Shown here one piece after another: positions 46,986-56,015 of a stretch of 64,000 nucleotides of DNA. The stretch spans positions 124,001-188,000 of the forward strand of contig NZ_JAKREU010000005.1 of NCBI RefSeq assembly GCF_022664435.1, written 5' to 3'. A program made the position numbers and the translations under genes. How positions within the stretch are numbered: position 1 is the first letter of the stretch; each line of letters begins with the position of its first letter. The DNA comes from Sphingomonas panni. Lineage in GTDB: Bacteria; Pseudomonadota; Alphaproteobacteria; Sphingomonadales; Sphingomonadaceae. A model generated the notes under the pieces. The model ran no database searches and had not been told where the DNA came from. It saw nothing but the letters and a program-made list of their open reading frames with translations.

Positions 46986-48772
46986 CCGAAGACCCCGTGC
47001 ATCCACCAAGACAGGTCGCCGGTCGCTTCCTCGACGCCGTCGCCGCGGCGGAACACCCAGTAGCGTCCGCCCTCCCGGTCCTCGATTCGGTAGTAGTCAC
47101 GTACCGCCCACACCTCGGCGTCGCGCCGCCACCATTCGCCGTGCACCCGCTCCGGACCGTCGCCGGCCACGACGTCGTAGGTCCTCCCGCGCCATTCGAA
47201 GCGGCGCGGCGGATGATCCGGCATCAGCGCGATCACCTTGGACAGCGGCTCGGGCCGCGCGAACAACCGTATCGGTCGAGGCCAGACCGGCCAATCGCCC
47301 GATGGGCCGTTCGGATCCGATCGGACGACGGCGCGCTCGGGAACGTGGTTCTCCGCCGGAGCCAGCCGGAAGATCGACCGTGGACCGATCCGGCCGGCTA
47401 GGACGTCGATCAGACGTGACGGATCGCTCGACCCGTGATCGCCGGCCAGGACCGCGCCGAGATCGACGGGATCGAGCGGCTCGGCGTGCGGTGCGGTCAT
47501 GACGAACCGCTCGATGCCCATGCCCGGATCGATCCTCTCGATCCGCAGCTTCAGCAGCCTGAGCAGATGGGCGACCTCGCGAGTCGGTCGGGACGTTCCG
47601 ATGCCGACGACCTGCTCGCTCCCGTCCACCACGAGACACGTCAGGCGCAGCGACCGCGCGCCCAGGCCCCGCGCGCGCAGGACGTCGGCCATGTCGTGAA
47701 GCAGATCCTCCATCGCCTGCCCTATCGCCTTGGCGGTGAGGATCGGCTCCAGCAGTCGGCGCTCCACCGATGGCGTTTCCACGTCCCGGTGCGGAACCAG
47801 CGGTTCGGCGACGGCGCCGAGGGCCTGATCGAGACGGACCATGGCCGGCAGGCCCAATCGCCGCGCCAACGGCCCGCGCGCCACCGGCAGCAGGTCCGCG
47901 ATCCGATCGAAGCCGAACCGTCGAGCGGCGGCGACGGCGGACGGTGCCAGCCGCAGCGCCTCGATCGGCAGCGGCGCGATCGCGTGGGCGGTCATCCCCG
48001 GCTCGGCACGGACGAGATCCGAGGTGCCGTACCGCGCCAGGGCGAACGCCGCACCGGGCGTGTCGGCGATGGCTACCCTTGCGGTGAGACCCGCCCGCTC
48101 GCAGAACGCGATCAGCCGGCGGCAGAACCGCTGCTCGCCGCCGTGCAGGTGCGCGCAGCCGGTCAGATCGATCCACAGACCGTCGTGGGGCGTCGCCATC
48201 ACGATCGGAGACCAGCGGCGGACCGCCAGAAGCGCCAGGCGTTTCAGGAGAACGGCGTCGCCCACCGGGTCGGCCGGACGCAGATCGAGATCGGACACCA
48301 GTGCGCGGGCGTGCGTCGCCGCCATCCCGACCTCGATGCCGAGCGACCGGGCGGCGCGGCAGGCCGCGATCACCTCCTCGCGGTGCCCGACGCGTCCGAA
48401 CAGCGCGAGGGGCGTCTCTCCCGGCGACGCGTCGCGCTGTCCGCTCGTCGGCATCGTCGATGGCGTCGTCCTGTACGGATGCGGCGCCGCTTCGGAACGC
48501 CGCCCGAGTTCCCGCATCGGTGGTCTGGCGTGCGTCGGAAGTCTCGCGACGTCGGCGTCCACGTCGGCGCGGGAGCGCGACGGCGCTTCCCGGCGGGCCC
48601 ACCTGGCGCCGGGGCGCCAGCCACCGCCACGAGGAACCGAGCACGGGCCCGGGTCCTCGTCGACCGGCAGCACGAGGACCGCCGGTTCAGGCGGCCGCGG
48701 AGCGGACCGTTCCAGCCGTCTCAGCCGCTCGACGGCCAGATCCGGCAGGAACAGCGAGACGACCCGTCGCAT
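46982..48772 (-). CDS. imuB: ImuB, Y-family polymerase-like mutagenesis protein
   Basis: A 596-residue ImuB. It opens [20 protein letters not shown], with the Y-family palm region [20 protein letters not shown] and helix-hairpin-helix [17 protein letters not shown]. The family keeps the fold but not polymerase activity and works as a beta-clamp-binding adaptor for DnaE2. The C-terminal ImuB-C/DUF6504 region is clear ([37 protein letters not shown]). A Pro/Arg-rich stretch near residues 60-120 is longer than usual. ATG 48772 has GGAGGG seven bases upstream and overlaps the end of imuA by 86 bp. Confidence 0.92.
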   Translation of the reverse strand: MRRVVSLFLPDLAVERLRRLERSAPRPPEPAVLVLPVDEDPGPCSVPRGGGWRPGARWARREAPSRSRADVDADVARLPTHARPPMRELGRRSEAAPHPYRTTPSTMPTSGQRDASPGETPLALFGRVGHREEVIAACRAARSLGIEVGMAATHARALVSDLDLRPADPVGDAVLLKRLALLAVRRWSPIVMATPHDGLWIDLTGCAHLHGGEQRFCRRLIAFCERAGLTARVAIADTPGAAFALARYGTSDLVRAEPGMTAHAIAPLPIEALRLAPSAVAAARRFGFDRIADLLPVARGPLARRLGLPAMVRLDQALGAVAEPLVPHRDVETPSVERRLLEPILTAKAIGQAMEDLLHDMADVLRARGLGARSLRLTCLVVDGSEQVVGIGTSRPTREVAHLLRLLKLRIERIDPGMGIERFVMTAPHAEPLDPVDLGAVLAGDHGSSDPSRLIDVLAGRIGPRSIFRLAPAENHVPERAVVRSDPNGPSGDWPVWPRPIRLFARPEPLSKVIALMPDHPPRRFEWRGRTYDVVAGDGPERVHGEWWRRDAEVWAVRDYYRIEDREGGRYWVFRRGDGVEEATGDLSWWMHGVFG

Positions 48773-49448
48773 CGCTACCCTCCACGATGAGCGAGAACGG
48801 ATCCCCGCCGCGCTGCCTCGCGCATTCGATCGACCAGCGCGGTCGACCTACACCCGGAACGTCCAGCGGTAGGGACGGCACCGCGCCTATCCGCCAGCGC
48901 GTCCATGCCGCCGACGGTTCGGCGAGCGGGTCCTGATCCAGACCACGCGGTCTTCGCAGCAGCAGCACCGGGACGTCAGCGTCGGCCGCCGCGAGCTGCA
49001 GGCGGCGCGTGGCCACCATCGACGCGCGACCGGCCTCCGCGACCACCAGGGAGGGCGTGCCGTCGCGAATCGCGTCCTCGACGACCGCCAGGAGAAGCGC
49101 CTCGTCGCGCGGCTGCGCATGGATCACGTCGGCCGATCGCAGACCCGCCTGCGCCAGTGCCGGAGCGTACAGGTCAATTCGACAGCTGACCCACAGCACG
49201 ATGCCGCCGCGTCGTCCGACCTCCGCTGCGGCGATGCCGGCCAGGAAGAGCGTCGTGGCGGCATCGTCCGCCAGCGACGGGCGGAGCGCGCTGGCCTCGT
49301 GGAGCGCCCCCGCCCGAAGTCCCTTCGCCCCGAGCCGGCCGTCGATGGACTCGACACCGAACGGCATCACCCGGAAGTCGGTCGAGGGGACCAGCGCCTT
49401 CCGAAGGCGCTCGACGTCTGACGGGGTTGGTTCGGGAACGGCAATCAT
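48687..49448 (-). CDS. imuA: ImuA, RecA/SulA-like mutagenesis protein
   Basis: A 253-residue RecA-related protein, first gene of the mutagenesis cassette. It has FRVMPFGVESIDGRLGAKGL, the degenerate P-loop region AGALHEASALRPSLADDAAT, and GGIVLWVSCRIDLYAPALAQ. It continues with TPSLVVAEAGRASMVATRRL and VPVLLLRRPRG. ImuA promotes ImuB/DnaE2-dependent damage mutagenesis. A LexA box lies 18-32 bp upstream of the ATG. The C-terminal 30 residues overlap imuB and look like read-through rather than conserved sequence. Confidence 0.92.
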   Translation of the reverse strand: MIAVPEPTPSDVERLRKALVPSTDFRVMPFGVESIDGRLGAKGLRAGALHEASALRPSLADDAATTLFLAGIAAAEVGRRGGIVLWVSCRIDLYAPALAQAGLRSADVIHAQPRDEALLLAVVEDAIRDGTPSLVVAEAGRASMVATRRLQLAAADADVPVLLLRRPRGLDQDPLAEPSAAWTRWRIGAVPSLPLDVPGVGRPRWSIECARQRGGDPFSLIVEGSDATGRLAVPAGSGRRAAETAGTVRSAAA

Positions 49449-49465
49449 GAAGACGGGACTCGGCT

Positions 49466-49480
49466 GTTCCCCTTCTGTTC
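49466..49480. promoter_or_regulatory. LexA box (SOS operator) of imuA-imuB-dnaE2
   Basis: The sequence GTTC-CCCTTCT-GTTC is an exact match to the alphaproteobacterial LexA box GTTC-N7-GTTC. On the operon strand it reads GAAC-N7-GAAC. It lies 18-32 bp upstream of the imuA start, over the expected transcription start, as in other alphaproteobacteria where this cassette is LexA-controlled. Confidence 0.88.
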
Positions 49481-49910
49481 CCCAATCGCACGGCGCTGGT
49501 CAAGTCCCGTTCCGGCCGTCTCGCAGTTTCGCGCCCGCGTCCGGGCCGGCCCCTCGCATCGCAGGCTCTCCACCCGGTCGCTCGGACGTCCGGAACGTCC
49601 TCGACGGCAGAGGAGGACGTCCCGCATCGAAGGTTCGGTCCACCCGGTCGCTCCGCCTTCGTCGATCGCCATTCGGGCTTCCGGGCGCATGCTCCCTAGA
49701 CGTCGTCCGAGCATGTCTGATCCGTTGTTCTGTTAAGGGTGACGCACGCGTCACCCCGGGACGACACGTACGTCACCCTTGCGCGCACCACGGAGGGATC
49801 AGACTCGCGGATGAGGCGACGGCCTTCAGCAAAGCCCTTCCACCGCGATGCGGCACCTGCCGCGAGGTCGTACTCGGTCCGACACGTGGCGAGCGACGTT
49901 CCGCCCGACC
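49481..49910. other. Spacer between imuA promoter and the xseB stop
   Basis: About 430 bp. Apart from the palindromic element at 49735-49780 and short Ser/Arg-rich frames, nothing recognisable was found. Confidence 0.3.
49735..49780. promoter_or_regulatory. Inverted/direct repeat operator-like element between imuA and xseB
   Basis: AAGGGTGACG (49735-49744) and its exact reverse complement CGTCACCCTT (49771-49780) flank the element. An inner palindrome GGGTGACGC-AC-GCGTCACCC occupies 49737-49756, so CGTCACCC also occurs twice as a direct repeat 22 bp apart (49749 and 49771). This could be a protein-binding array or a terminator for one of the flanking operons. No regulator is known for it. 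Confidence 0.45.
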
Positions 49911-50141
49911 TCAGCCCTCCTGCTGTTCGCCGATGAGCCTGCGCACCGCATCGATGCGTTCCTGACAGTGCGCGGCGAGCACGTTCGCCCGCCGCACGAG
50001 CGGCTCGATCGCGTCGACGTCGGGAATGCGGCCGGGCTCCGGCTTGAGCTTCGCGGCGATGGCCTGCAGTTCCGCGTACGAGTCCGCGAACCTGGTGGGC
50101 ACCGGCTCGTCCGGCCCCTTGATCGTGACGACGTCGTTCAT
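49911..50141 (-). CDS. xseB: Exodeoxyribonuclease VII small subunit
   Basis: A 76-residue protein in the position and size of XseB (about 80). It has the single helical hairpin of the family (FADSYAELQAIAAKLKPEPG, IDAIEPLVRRANVLAAHCQE). Its ATG at 50141 overlaps the xseA stop (ATGA at 50138-50141), the usual coupling. XseB binds along the XseA coiled coil and is needed for nuclease activity. Similarity is weak enough that assignment leans on context. Confidence 0.75.
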   Translation of the reverse strand: MNDVVTIKGPDEPVPTRFADSYAELQAIAAKLKPEPGRIPDVDAIEPLVRRANVLAAHCQERIDAVRRLIGEQQEG

Positions 50142-52156
50142 TCGATTCTGTCTCCTTCGTGATCCTCGTCGCTCCGCAGGCGCGTCGTGCCGTCGCGCAT
50201 CTCGGCCATGACGATCCGCCGTCCACCGACGACCGAGGCGGACGTCAGCGGCCCGCCGTTCTCGTCGCGCAGTATCGCGTAGCCGGCGGCCAGCACGTTC
50301 CCGGGATGCAGCGCATCGGCGCGCACCCGGATTCCACCGATAGCCGAAGCGCATTCGTCCAGGGCGCGTCCGGCATCCTCCACCATCCGACGACGGCATG
50401 CCGTCACGTCCTGGTCCAGCAGACGGACGCTCGTTCCCACGTCGTTCCCCAACCGACGCAGCAGCTCTTCGACGGCGTCGGACGCCGCCTGCGGCACCGA
50501 TTCCGAACGCGCCCGGATCTCGCTCGTCGCCCGACCGATCCCGACGTCGAACGAACGGACGCAGCCCTCCACGGCGGACGCCACGGATCGTCGGACGTTG
50601 CGAACCCCCTGCGCCGCCAGTTCAGTGCTGCGCCTCGGCCCCGCCCGCGTCTCGTCCGCCGACGCGACGATCGCGTCCCTCACCTCGTCGAGGCGCGCCC
50701 TCGCATCGGGTTCGAGTGCGGTGGCGGTCGTCCGGACGGTCGATTCCGCCGTCCTGACGACCTGCCATGCGTTCCGTTCGACCGCCAGCAGCGCGGCCGC
50801 GACGGTCGAGCGCGAAGCGTCGAGCATGGTGCGCGACCGGGGTTCGATCTCTCCGGCCGTCCGACGCGCGGCCGCCTCCGCGAGCCGGACGCCTTCGGTC
50901 GCGTCGCGGCCGGCCGCCGCGTTCAGCACGCCAACGTCCGCCTCCCGACGCTCGACGGTCCGCAGCGCGTCCGAACGGATCGTCTCTATCGCCCTTCCCG
51001 CTTCCGACGCCGCCCGCACGACGACGGACCGGACGAGCTCGACGACCTTGGACGGCGTGTCGCACGCGATGCACGCCACCTCGTCCAGCAGGTTCCTATC
51101 CTGCTCGTGTCCGATCCCGGTGATCACCGGCACGTTCATTCGACAGACCGCCTCCACCAGCTTGTCGTCCACCAGCCACGCGAGGTCGGCGGAGGCGCCG
51201 CCGCCTCTGATGATCGCGACCGCGGATGGGCGCGTACCTTCGTCGGCGGAGGATCGGTACACGAGACGAAGCGCCTCCACTATCCGGGCCGGAGCCTCGC
51301 GGGTCTGGAAGGGCACCTCGTGATAGACGAACTCGACGAGGCCGGCCGCGTCGAGGCGGTCGGCGGTCGAACGGAAGTCGCCGAGGCCGGCCGCCCCCGC
51401 GGGAGCGATGACTGCGACGCGGACGAAGTCGTCCGGCCGCGGAAGCGATCGGTTCCGATCCCAGATGCCGGCCTCCGTCAGCCTCGTGCGGATCGCCTGC
51501 ATCCGGGCGTTCAGATCGCCGAGCGCGAACGTCAGGTCGACGTCCTCGACGACGACCTGGAAGCCGAACGTCGGATTGAGGCGGGCCTGCAGCTTCACCA
51601 GCACCTGGGACCCGGCCTCCAGCGCGAGCCCGGCGCCGTGGAACTCGTGCTCGATCCACCGCCACGTCGCGGGCCAGCAGCCTCCTTGGACCTTGGCGAC
51701 CTGCCTGCCCTCGGAATCGAGCTCGATGAACTCCATCCGCGTGAACCTTCCACCGACTCTCAATGCGTGAAGCTCGCACCGCACCCATACCGGGGGCATC
51801 CGACTGACCACGGCGCCGATGTCGTCGAGATAGGCCTTGAGACCGACCGTGGCGTTGCGAACGGTCGCATCGGTCGTCGGCGGCGCGGCTTCTGGCATGG
51901 AGGTCCGGACGTTCGAGGGGCCGGCCGGTATGGGCGGGTCGCGCCGTGCCTGCAATCCCGCGTACCGACCCTTGGTGCGGCAGGCGTCCGTGCCCGCCCC
52001 GCCACGCGGTCCGGCCCCGGAAGGGAGGCGGACGCTCGGCGCCGTCGCGGCCCGAGCCGTCCGCGTGCCGTCATCCGTTACCGGGTCTTCGTCGTCGCGT
52101 GGTCCATCGTGGTCGCATACGCCATGATCGTTCGAACGCTCCCGCCGCGGCGTCAT
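50138..52156 (-). CDS. xseA: Exodeoxyribonuclease VII large subunit, unusually long
   Basis: A 672-residue XseA; typical lengths are 400-530. Residues 1 to about 86 are an extra Arg/Pro/Asp-rich, probably disordered extension. The OB-fold follows (GLKAYLDDIGAVVSRMPPVW), then the nuclease core with VRVAVIAPAGAAGLGDFRST. Conserved motifs are AVAIIRGGGASADLAWLVDD and PVITGIGHEQDRNLLDEVAC with IACDTPSKVVELV. A long Ala/Arg/Glu-rich coiled-coil region (about 330-600) is expanded, and a C-terminal LHPGNVLAAGYAILRDENGG closes it. ATG 52156 overlaps the upstream stop (ATGA) and has GGAGG eight bases upstream; a start at 51898 would remove the extension. ExoVII degrades single-stranded DNA in repair; this copy sits with two unknown genes in accessory DNA. 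Confidence 0.8.
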   Translation of the reverse strand: MTPRRERSNDHGVCDHDGPRDDEDPVTDDGTRTARAATAPSVRLPSGAGPRGGAGTDACRTKGRYAGLQARRDPPIPAGPSNVRTSMPEAAPPTTDATVRNATVGLKAYLDDIGAVVSRMPPVWVRCELHALRVGGRFTRMEFIELDSEGRQVAKVQGGCWPATWRWIEHEFHGAGLALEAGSQVLVKLQARLNPTFGFQVVVEDVDLTFALGDLNARMQAIRTRLTEAGIWDRNRSLPRPDDFVRVAVIAPAGAAGLGDFRSTADRLDAAGLVEFVYHEVPFQTREAPARIVEALRLVYRSSADEGTRPSAVAIIRGGGASADLAWLVDDKLVEAVCRMNVPVITGIGHEQDRNLLDEVACIACDTPSKVVELVRSVVVRAASEAGRAIETIRSDALRTVERREADVGVLNAAAGRDATEGVRLAEAAARRTAGEIEPRSRTMLDASRSTVAAALLAVERNAWQVVRTAESTVRTTATALEPDARARLDEVRDAIVASADETRAGPRRSTELAAQGVRNVRRSVASAVEGCVRSFDVGIGRATSEIRARSESVPQAASDAVEELLRRLGNDVGTSVRLLDQDVTACRRRMVEDAGRALDECASAIGGIRVRADALHPGNVLAAGYAILRDENGGPLTSASVVGGRRIVMAEMRDGTTRLRSDEDHEGDRIE

Positions 52157-52824
52157 GCCTCGCCCTCCGCACGCGGAGGACGCCAATCGCGCAGAGGCCG
52201 TTCGGGATCACTGACCGGACCGGCCTCGATGAACGATCGCTCCTGTTCGATCATCGAATCCAGAATGATCCGGACGAGCGCCAAGGCTCCCCGGTCCCGT
52301 TCGAGGTCGACCCAGCCGCGGTAGGCATCCTCCTGCCAGCGGACCCAGTCCCAGATCCTCCGGACGCCCGACTCCGTCCTCGCACCGAGCAACAGGAAGG
52401 TCCGTCCCTCGAACGTACCGATCACCCTGGGAACCTCTCCGTCCAGCGCCAGACGCACGATGGGACCGCCGTACGCACCGCGCGAAGTGTCCACAGCGCC
52501 CGACGACACGCTCGAAGGCGGCGACGCCATGGCGTCCGCCAGGACGGGCGATCCGAGTTCGGTGTCGATGACGCCATCGAGGAAGCGCGGCCCTAGCAGT
52601 TCGGCCATCCGCCCCCACGCCTCGAAACGCGTCGTCCTTGCGCGCAGCAGCTCGAACAACGCCTGCCCGGCCTCCCGGTTCGCGAACCCGTGCGACCAGA
52701 CGTCCCGGTATCCGTCCGGTCCGTCGGCGGTACGCAGCACCTTCACGATCGCGACTTCCGCCATGCCGTCGCCCTCCCTGAACTCGAGCAGGAACGCGGG
52801 GCCTCTGCGCTCAGATGGCCGCAT
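52153..52824 (-). CDS. Hypothetical protein upstream of xseA
   Basis: A 223-residue protein of unknown function. It has a compact N-terminal alpha/beta region (GMAEVAIVKVLRTADGPDGY, then FANREAGQALFELLRARTTR), a strand-rich centre (IVRLALDGEVPRVIGTFEGR) and a helical C-terminus (ALALVRIILDSMIEQERSFI). The ATG at 52824 has GGGAGG seven bases upstream; a second ATG at 52764 also has a good site. Its stop overlaps the xseA start (ATGA), so it belongs to the same operon. No catalytic motif is visible. Confidence 0.65.
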   Translation of the reverse strand: MRPSERRGPAFLLEFREGDGMAEVAIVKVLRTADGPDGYRDVWSHGFANREAGQALFELLRARTTRFEAWGRMAELLGPRFLDGVIDTELGSPVLADAMASPPSSVSSGAVDTSRGAYGGPIVRLALDGEVPRVIGTFEGRTFLLLGARTESGVRRIWDWVRWQEDAYRGWVDLERDRGALALVRIILDSMIEQERSFIEAGPVSDPERPLRDWRPPRAEGEA

Positions 52825-53281
52825 CGCGTTTCCTCCCGTCGTCGTCTCGACGGTTCGCGTCCCGCAGGCCGCGGCGATCGTCCGCCAGCGACAGCTCTTC
52901 GCGTCCGCTCGAACGCAGGAGCGGTGGTTCGATCCTCAGCGTCGCGTTGGAGGCGTCCGACGCTACGCAACCGAACGCCATCGGCCATCGCGCTTCGAGC
53001 GCGAGGCCCACCGCTTCGATCAGGACCGCCGATCGTCCCACAGCTGAGAGCTTCCCGAGCGCGCCTTCGTGCTCAGGAACTTCGGCGGCATCTCGTTCTC
53101 GCGACGAACGACTCCCCGCCGCAGCCTTCGCACCCCGATGTTCGCACCGAACTCGAACCAGTTTCGAACCGGCCGTCCGACGGTTCTGAACGATCAGAAC
53201 CTCCCGACGAAGCTCCGGAAGTGTGCAAAGCCCGGTCGCATTGGCAGCGAGAGCTGTCGATACGGTAGCCTCGGTTCCCAC
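52811..53281 (-). CDS. Hypothetical protein, first gene of the xse operon
   Basis: A 156-residue protein. GTG 53281 is chosen because AGGAGG stands six bases upstream, the best ribosome-binding site in this operon; a TTG at 53368 has none. Visible pieces are LCTLPELRREVLIVQNRRTA, a basic Arg/Ala-rich middle and EAVGLALEARWPMAFGCVAS. The end is charged. It overlaps the next gene by 14 bp. Unknown function. Confidence 0.6.
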   Translation of the reverse strand: MGTEATVSTALAANATGLCTLPELRREVLIVQNRRTAGSKLVRVRCEHRGAKAAAGSRSSRERDAAEVPEHEGALGKLSAVGRSAVLIEAVGLALEARWPMAFGCVASDASNATLRIEPPLLRSSGREELSLADDRRGLRDANRRDDDGRKRDAAI

Positions 53282-54148
53282 TGTCGACCTCCTGACCCGA
53301 CGTCCACGCCATGCGATCGACGGCCTCTTCGGACCATGCCAATGTGGGAACGGCCATACAAAATACAATATTTATTGGATCATTTATTTGTGAACCGAAC
53401 GAGTGGAGGGCCGCTCTTGATCGTATCGCACATCTCTATGCCGATCCTCGGACGTTCGTCGTCCGGAGCACGGTAACACCGAGTACGCACGCCTCCGCCG
53501 ACGACGGCGGGCTGAAACCGCACCGAGTGGGGAATGGGCTGCCGCGGCCCGACCCCTCCAACCTCCACGAGCGCATCACCGTCCTTCCACTCGATATCGA
53601 TTCACGTCATAGGACGAGGTAACCGATGGGTGACGTCGATCTGCCGACACGGTCCTGGAACATGTGCGAGCAACCTTCGCAAGCAGAACGACCAGCGCCA
53701 TCGAGGATGCGAAGCGCGACCGCACTCCGATCCTTGGTCCGGCAGTTCCACGCCAGCTGCCGTTCCGAATAAGGATCCGCAACGACCATTAGGTCGCCGA
53801 CCGCGACGACCGGGGTTCGCGGGGATACGACCCGTGGCCGCTGCACAGCGGAGCGGAGGCGATCAGCATGCGTTCCGAGCCGATCGGCGGAACGCCGGAC
53901 GGTCCGACGCGGTAGGCTGGACGATCCGAACGCCCCATCGATTCCACGAGCGCGAGAATCGCCGTGGTCGTCCGCGACGATCTCCGGGCCCCTGTTCCGG
54001 GCGCGTCGGGACCTCCCTACGGTCCATTCCACCGCCAACGGCACGAAGCCTCCCCCCGCCACCCTCAGCGCAACCAACGGTGATCGAGAACGTTGATGAC
54101 GCCATGGCCGGCGCTTCGGGGCAAGCCCCCCTCCAATGCCGGGCGAAG
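53282..54148. other. 867-bp divergent spacer between the xse operon and LOV kinase
   Basis: Besides the AT-rich palindrome near 53370, no gene was recognised. The open frame running into the LOV kinase from 53534 is not protein-like before codon ATG 54149. Promoters for both directions should be here. Confidence 0.35.
53366..53377. promoter_or_regulatory. AT-rich palindrome upstream of the xse operon
   Basis: CAATA-TT-TATTG is a perfect 5-bp-arm palindrome inside the most AT-rich 40 bp of the window (about 53355-53392). It lies 85-96 bp upstream of the first gene of the xseA operon and is a likely promoter or regulator site. Confidence 0.4.
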
Positions 54149-55789
54149 ATGGCTGACGAAACCCCCGAGAAGCTGCCCAGCGCCCCACCGCCGCATCTTG
54201 CCGGCGGTGCGAACCACGACATGACCGATGATAGCAACAGCATCTTCTTCGCCGCGGTGAAGACGACGCGAATGCCCATGATCGTTACCGATCCCAACCA
54301 GCACGACAACCCGATCGTCTTCGCCAACCCGGCTTTCCAAAACATGACGGGGTATGCTTGGAATGAGTTGGTCGGCATCAACTGCCGGATCCTGCAGGGG
54401 CCAGATACCGATCGCGACACGGTGGCCGAGATCCGCAGGGCGATCGCGCAACGGCGGGAGATTTCCGTCGAGTTGCTGAATTACAAGAAGAACGGCGCTG
54501 CGTTCTGGAATGCGCTGTTCGTCTCCCCGGTTTTCGATGCCGATGGCAGGCTGATCTACTTCTTCGCTTCCCAACTCGACGTGACCCGCCGTCGCGACGC
54601 GGAAGAAGGCCTGCGACAGGCACAGAAGATGGAGGCGGTCGGGCAGCTCACCGGTGGTGTCGCGCATGACTTCAACAACCTACTGACCGTCATCCAGGGT
54701 TTCGGCGACGTACTGCGCAATCAAATCGAGACTGGCGGCGAGTTCGATCGCAAAAAGGCCGCACGCTCGATCAATGCCGTCATGCAGGCGGCCGAGCGTG
54801 GAGCGACGCTGACCCAGCAGCTTCTCGCCTTCTCGCGTCGACAGAAGCTGCAAGGCCGAGTGGTCAACCTCGTCGACCTCATCGATCAGCTGGAGCCGCT
54901 GATCGAACGCACGGCAGGTGGGATCATCGACGTCGAGATCGTTCACCAGGAGACTACCTGCAACGCACGCATCGATCCGACGCAGGCCGAGCTGGCGATC
55001 ATCAACATCCTGCTCAATGCGCGGGATGCGATGCCGAACGGCGGCAAGATCGTGATCGAGGTGAGAAACCGTTCGATCGAGGCGGGCGACAAGGGCTTCG
55101 GCGAGCTGGAAGCGGGCAACTATGTTGCCGTCACGATCTGCGATGAGGGCACCGGCATGTCGCCCGAGGTTCTGACCCGCGTCACCGAACCATTCTTCAC
55201 CACCAAGGACCAAGGCAAGGGCACCGGGCTCGGACTGTCGATGGTCTACGGCTTCATGAAGCAGTCGGGTGGATCGCTGCGCATCCAATCGGAGGAAGGC
55301 CGCGGCACGACGATCAGCATGTTGTTCCCGTGCGAGAACGCCAAGGCCGATCCGGTTGGCGCCACATCGTCACGGTCCCTCTCCGACAAGCGCGGCAACG
55401 AGACCGTGCTGGTGGTCGAAGATCAGGTCGACGTCGGCGACTATGCCGAGACCGTGCTTGCAGAGTTTGGCTATACCGTGCTGCGTGCGGAAAATGCCAA
55501 CGAGGCACTGAACCTGCTCGATGGCGCCGGTCACATAGATCTGCTGTTCAGCGATCTCATCATGCCGGGCGGTATGAACGGTGTCATGCTGGCGCGCGAG
55601 ATCAAACGGCGTCGACCGCGCATGCGGGTGCTGCTCACGACCGGCTACGCGGAGTCTTCGATCGAACGGGTCGATGCACGGGGTGCCGAATTCGAGCTGA
55701 TACAGAAGCCGTACAAAAGAAGCGAACTCGCAACCAAGGTTCGTCAGGTGATCGAAGGGCCGACGGGCATCGGTACGCATGGAGGGTGA
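54149..55789 (+). CDS. LOV-domain hybrid histidine kinase with receiver
   Basis: A 546-residue blue-light-sensing kinase. The LOV domain (about 30-145) has the photoactive Cys79 in GINCRILQGPDTD. The HisKA domain carries phospho-accepting His173 in GGVAHDFNNLLTVIQG, and the ATPase has IINILLNARDAMPNGGKIVI and CDEGTGMSPEV with FFTTKDQGKGTGLGLS. A C-terminal receiver (about 425-540) has ETVLVVEDQVDVG and the acceptor Asp in LLFSDLIMPGGMNG. The architecture and MADETPEKLP start fit sphingomonad LOV-HKs; ATG 54149 was chosen for that reason. Blue light should form a Cys-flavin adduct and change phosphotransfer. A 55-residue gene overlaps its stop. Confidence 0.9.
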   Translation: MADETPEKLPSAPPPHLAGGANHDMTDDSNSIFFAAVKTTRMPMIVTDPNQHDNPIVFANPAFQNMTGYAWNELVGINCRILQGPDTDRDTVAEIRRAIAQRREISVELLNYKKNGAAFWNALFVSPVFDADGRLIYFFASQLDVTRRRDAEEGLRQAQKMEAVGQLTGGVAHDFNNLLTVIQGFGDVLRNQIETGGEFDRKKAARSINAVMQAAERGATLTQQLLAFSRRQKLQGRVVNLVDLIDQLEPLIERTAGGIIDVEIVHQETTCNARIDPTQAELAIINILLNARDAMPNGGKIVIEVRNRSIEAGDKGFGELEAGNYVAVTICDEGTGMSPEVLTRVTEPFFTTKDQGKGTGLGLSMVYGFMKQSGGSLRIQSEEGRGTTISMLFPCENAKADPVGATSSRSLSDKRGNETVLVVEDQVDVGDYAETVLAEFGYTVLRAENANEALNLLDGAGHIDLLFSDLIMPGGMNGVMLAREIKRRRPRMRVLLTTGYAESSIERVDARGAEFELIQKPYKRSELATKVRQVIEGPTGIGTHGG

Positions 55790-55956
55790 TGGTGGAAAGC
55801 TACTATCGGGATCAGGCATCGCTATGCGCTGAACAGGCTGCAGCTACGACATTGCCGAACGTCGTCGCGCGATTTCTTCGTTCGGAGGCGGCTTGGCTGG
55901 CTATGGCCGACCGTGCTGCTCGACGCACTCAGACAACGCGGGCGGTAGGGACATGA
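55789..55956 (+). CDS. Small conserved-type protein (55 residues)
   Basis: Starts at ATG 55789, whose A is the last base of the LOV-kinase TGA, with GGAGGG just upstream. The product reads MVESYYRDQASLCAEQAAAT, then TLPNVVARFLRSEAAWLAMA. This pattern (tyrosine pair, short Ala-rich helix, TLPNVxxRxLxSxAxWxxMA) resembles a family of tiny proteins common in sphingomonads. Function unknown. It is too short for routine ORF calling but is supported by coupling and ribosome-binding site. Confidence 0.65.
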   Translation: MVESYYRDQASLCAEQAAATTLPNVVARFLRSEAAWLAMADRAARRTQTTRAVGT

Positions 55957-56015
55957 CCGGACCGAGGGTTGTAGTCGCAACGATGCTCCGCTAGGCCGTT
56001 CCCGTTTTGGACCGA

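Noticed and set aside
44247..47063. A 938-codon open frame on the plus strand
   Set aside because: It is antisense to dnaE2, rich in Arg/His/Asp and lacks any domain; it is a typical shadow of a GC-rich gene.
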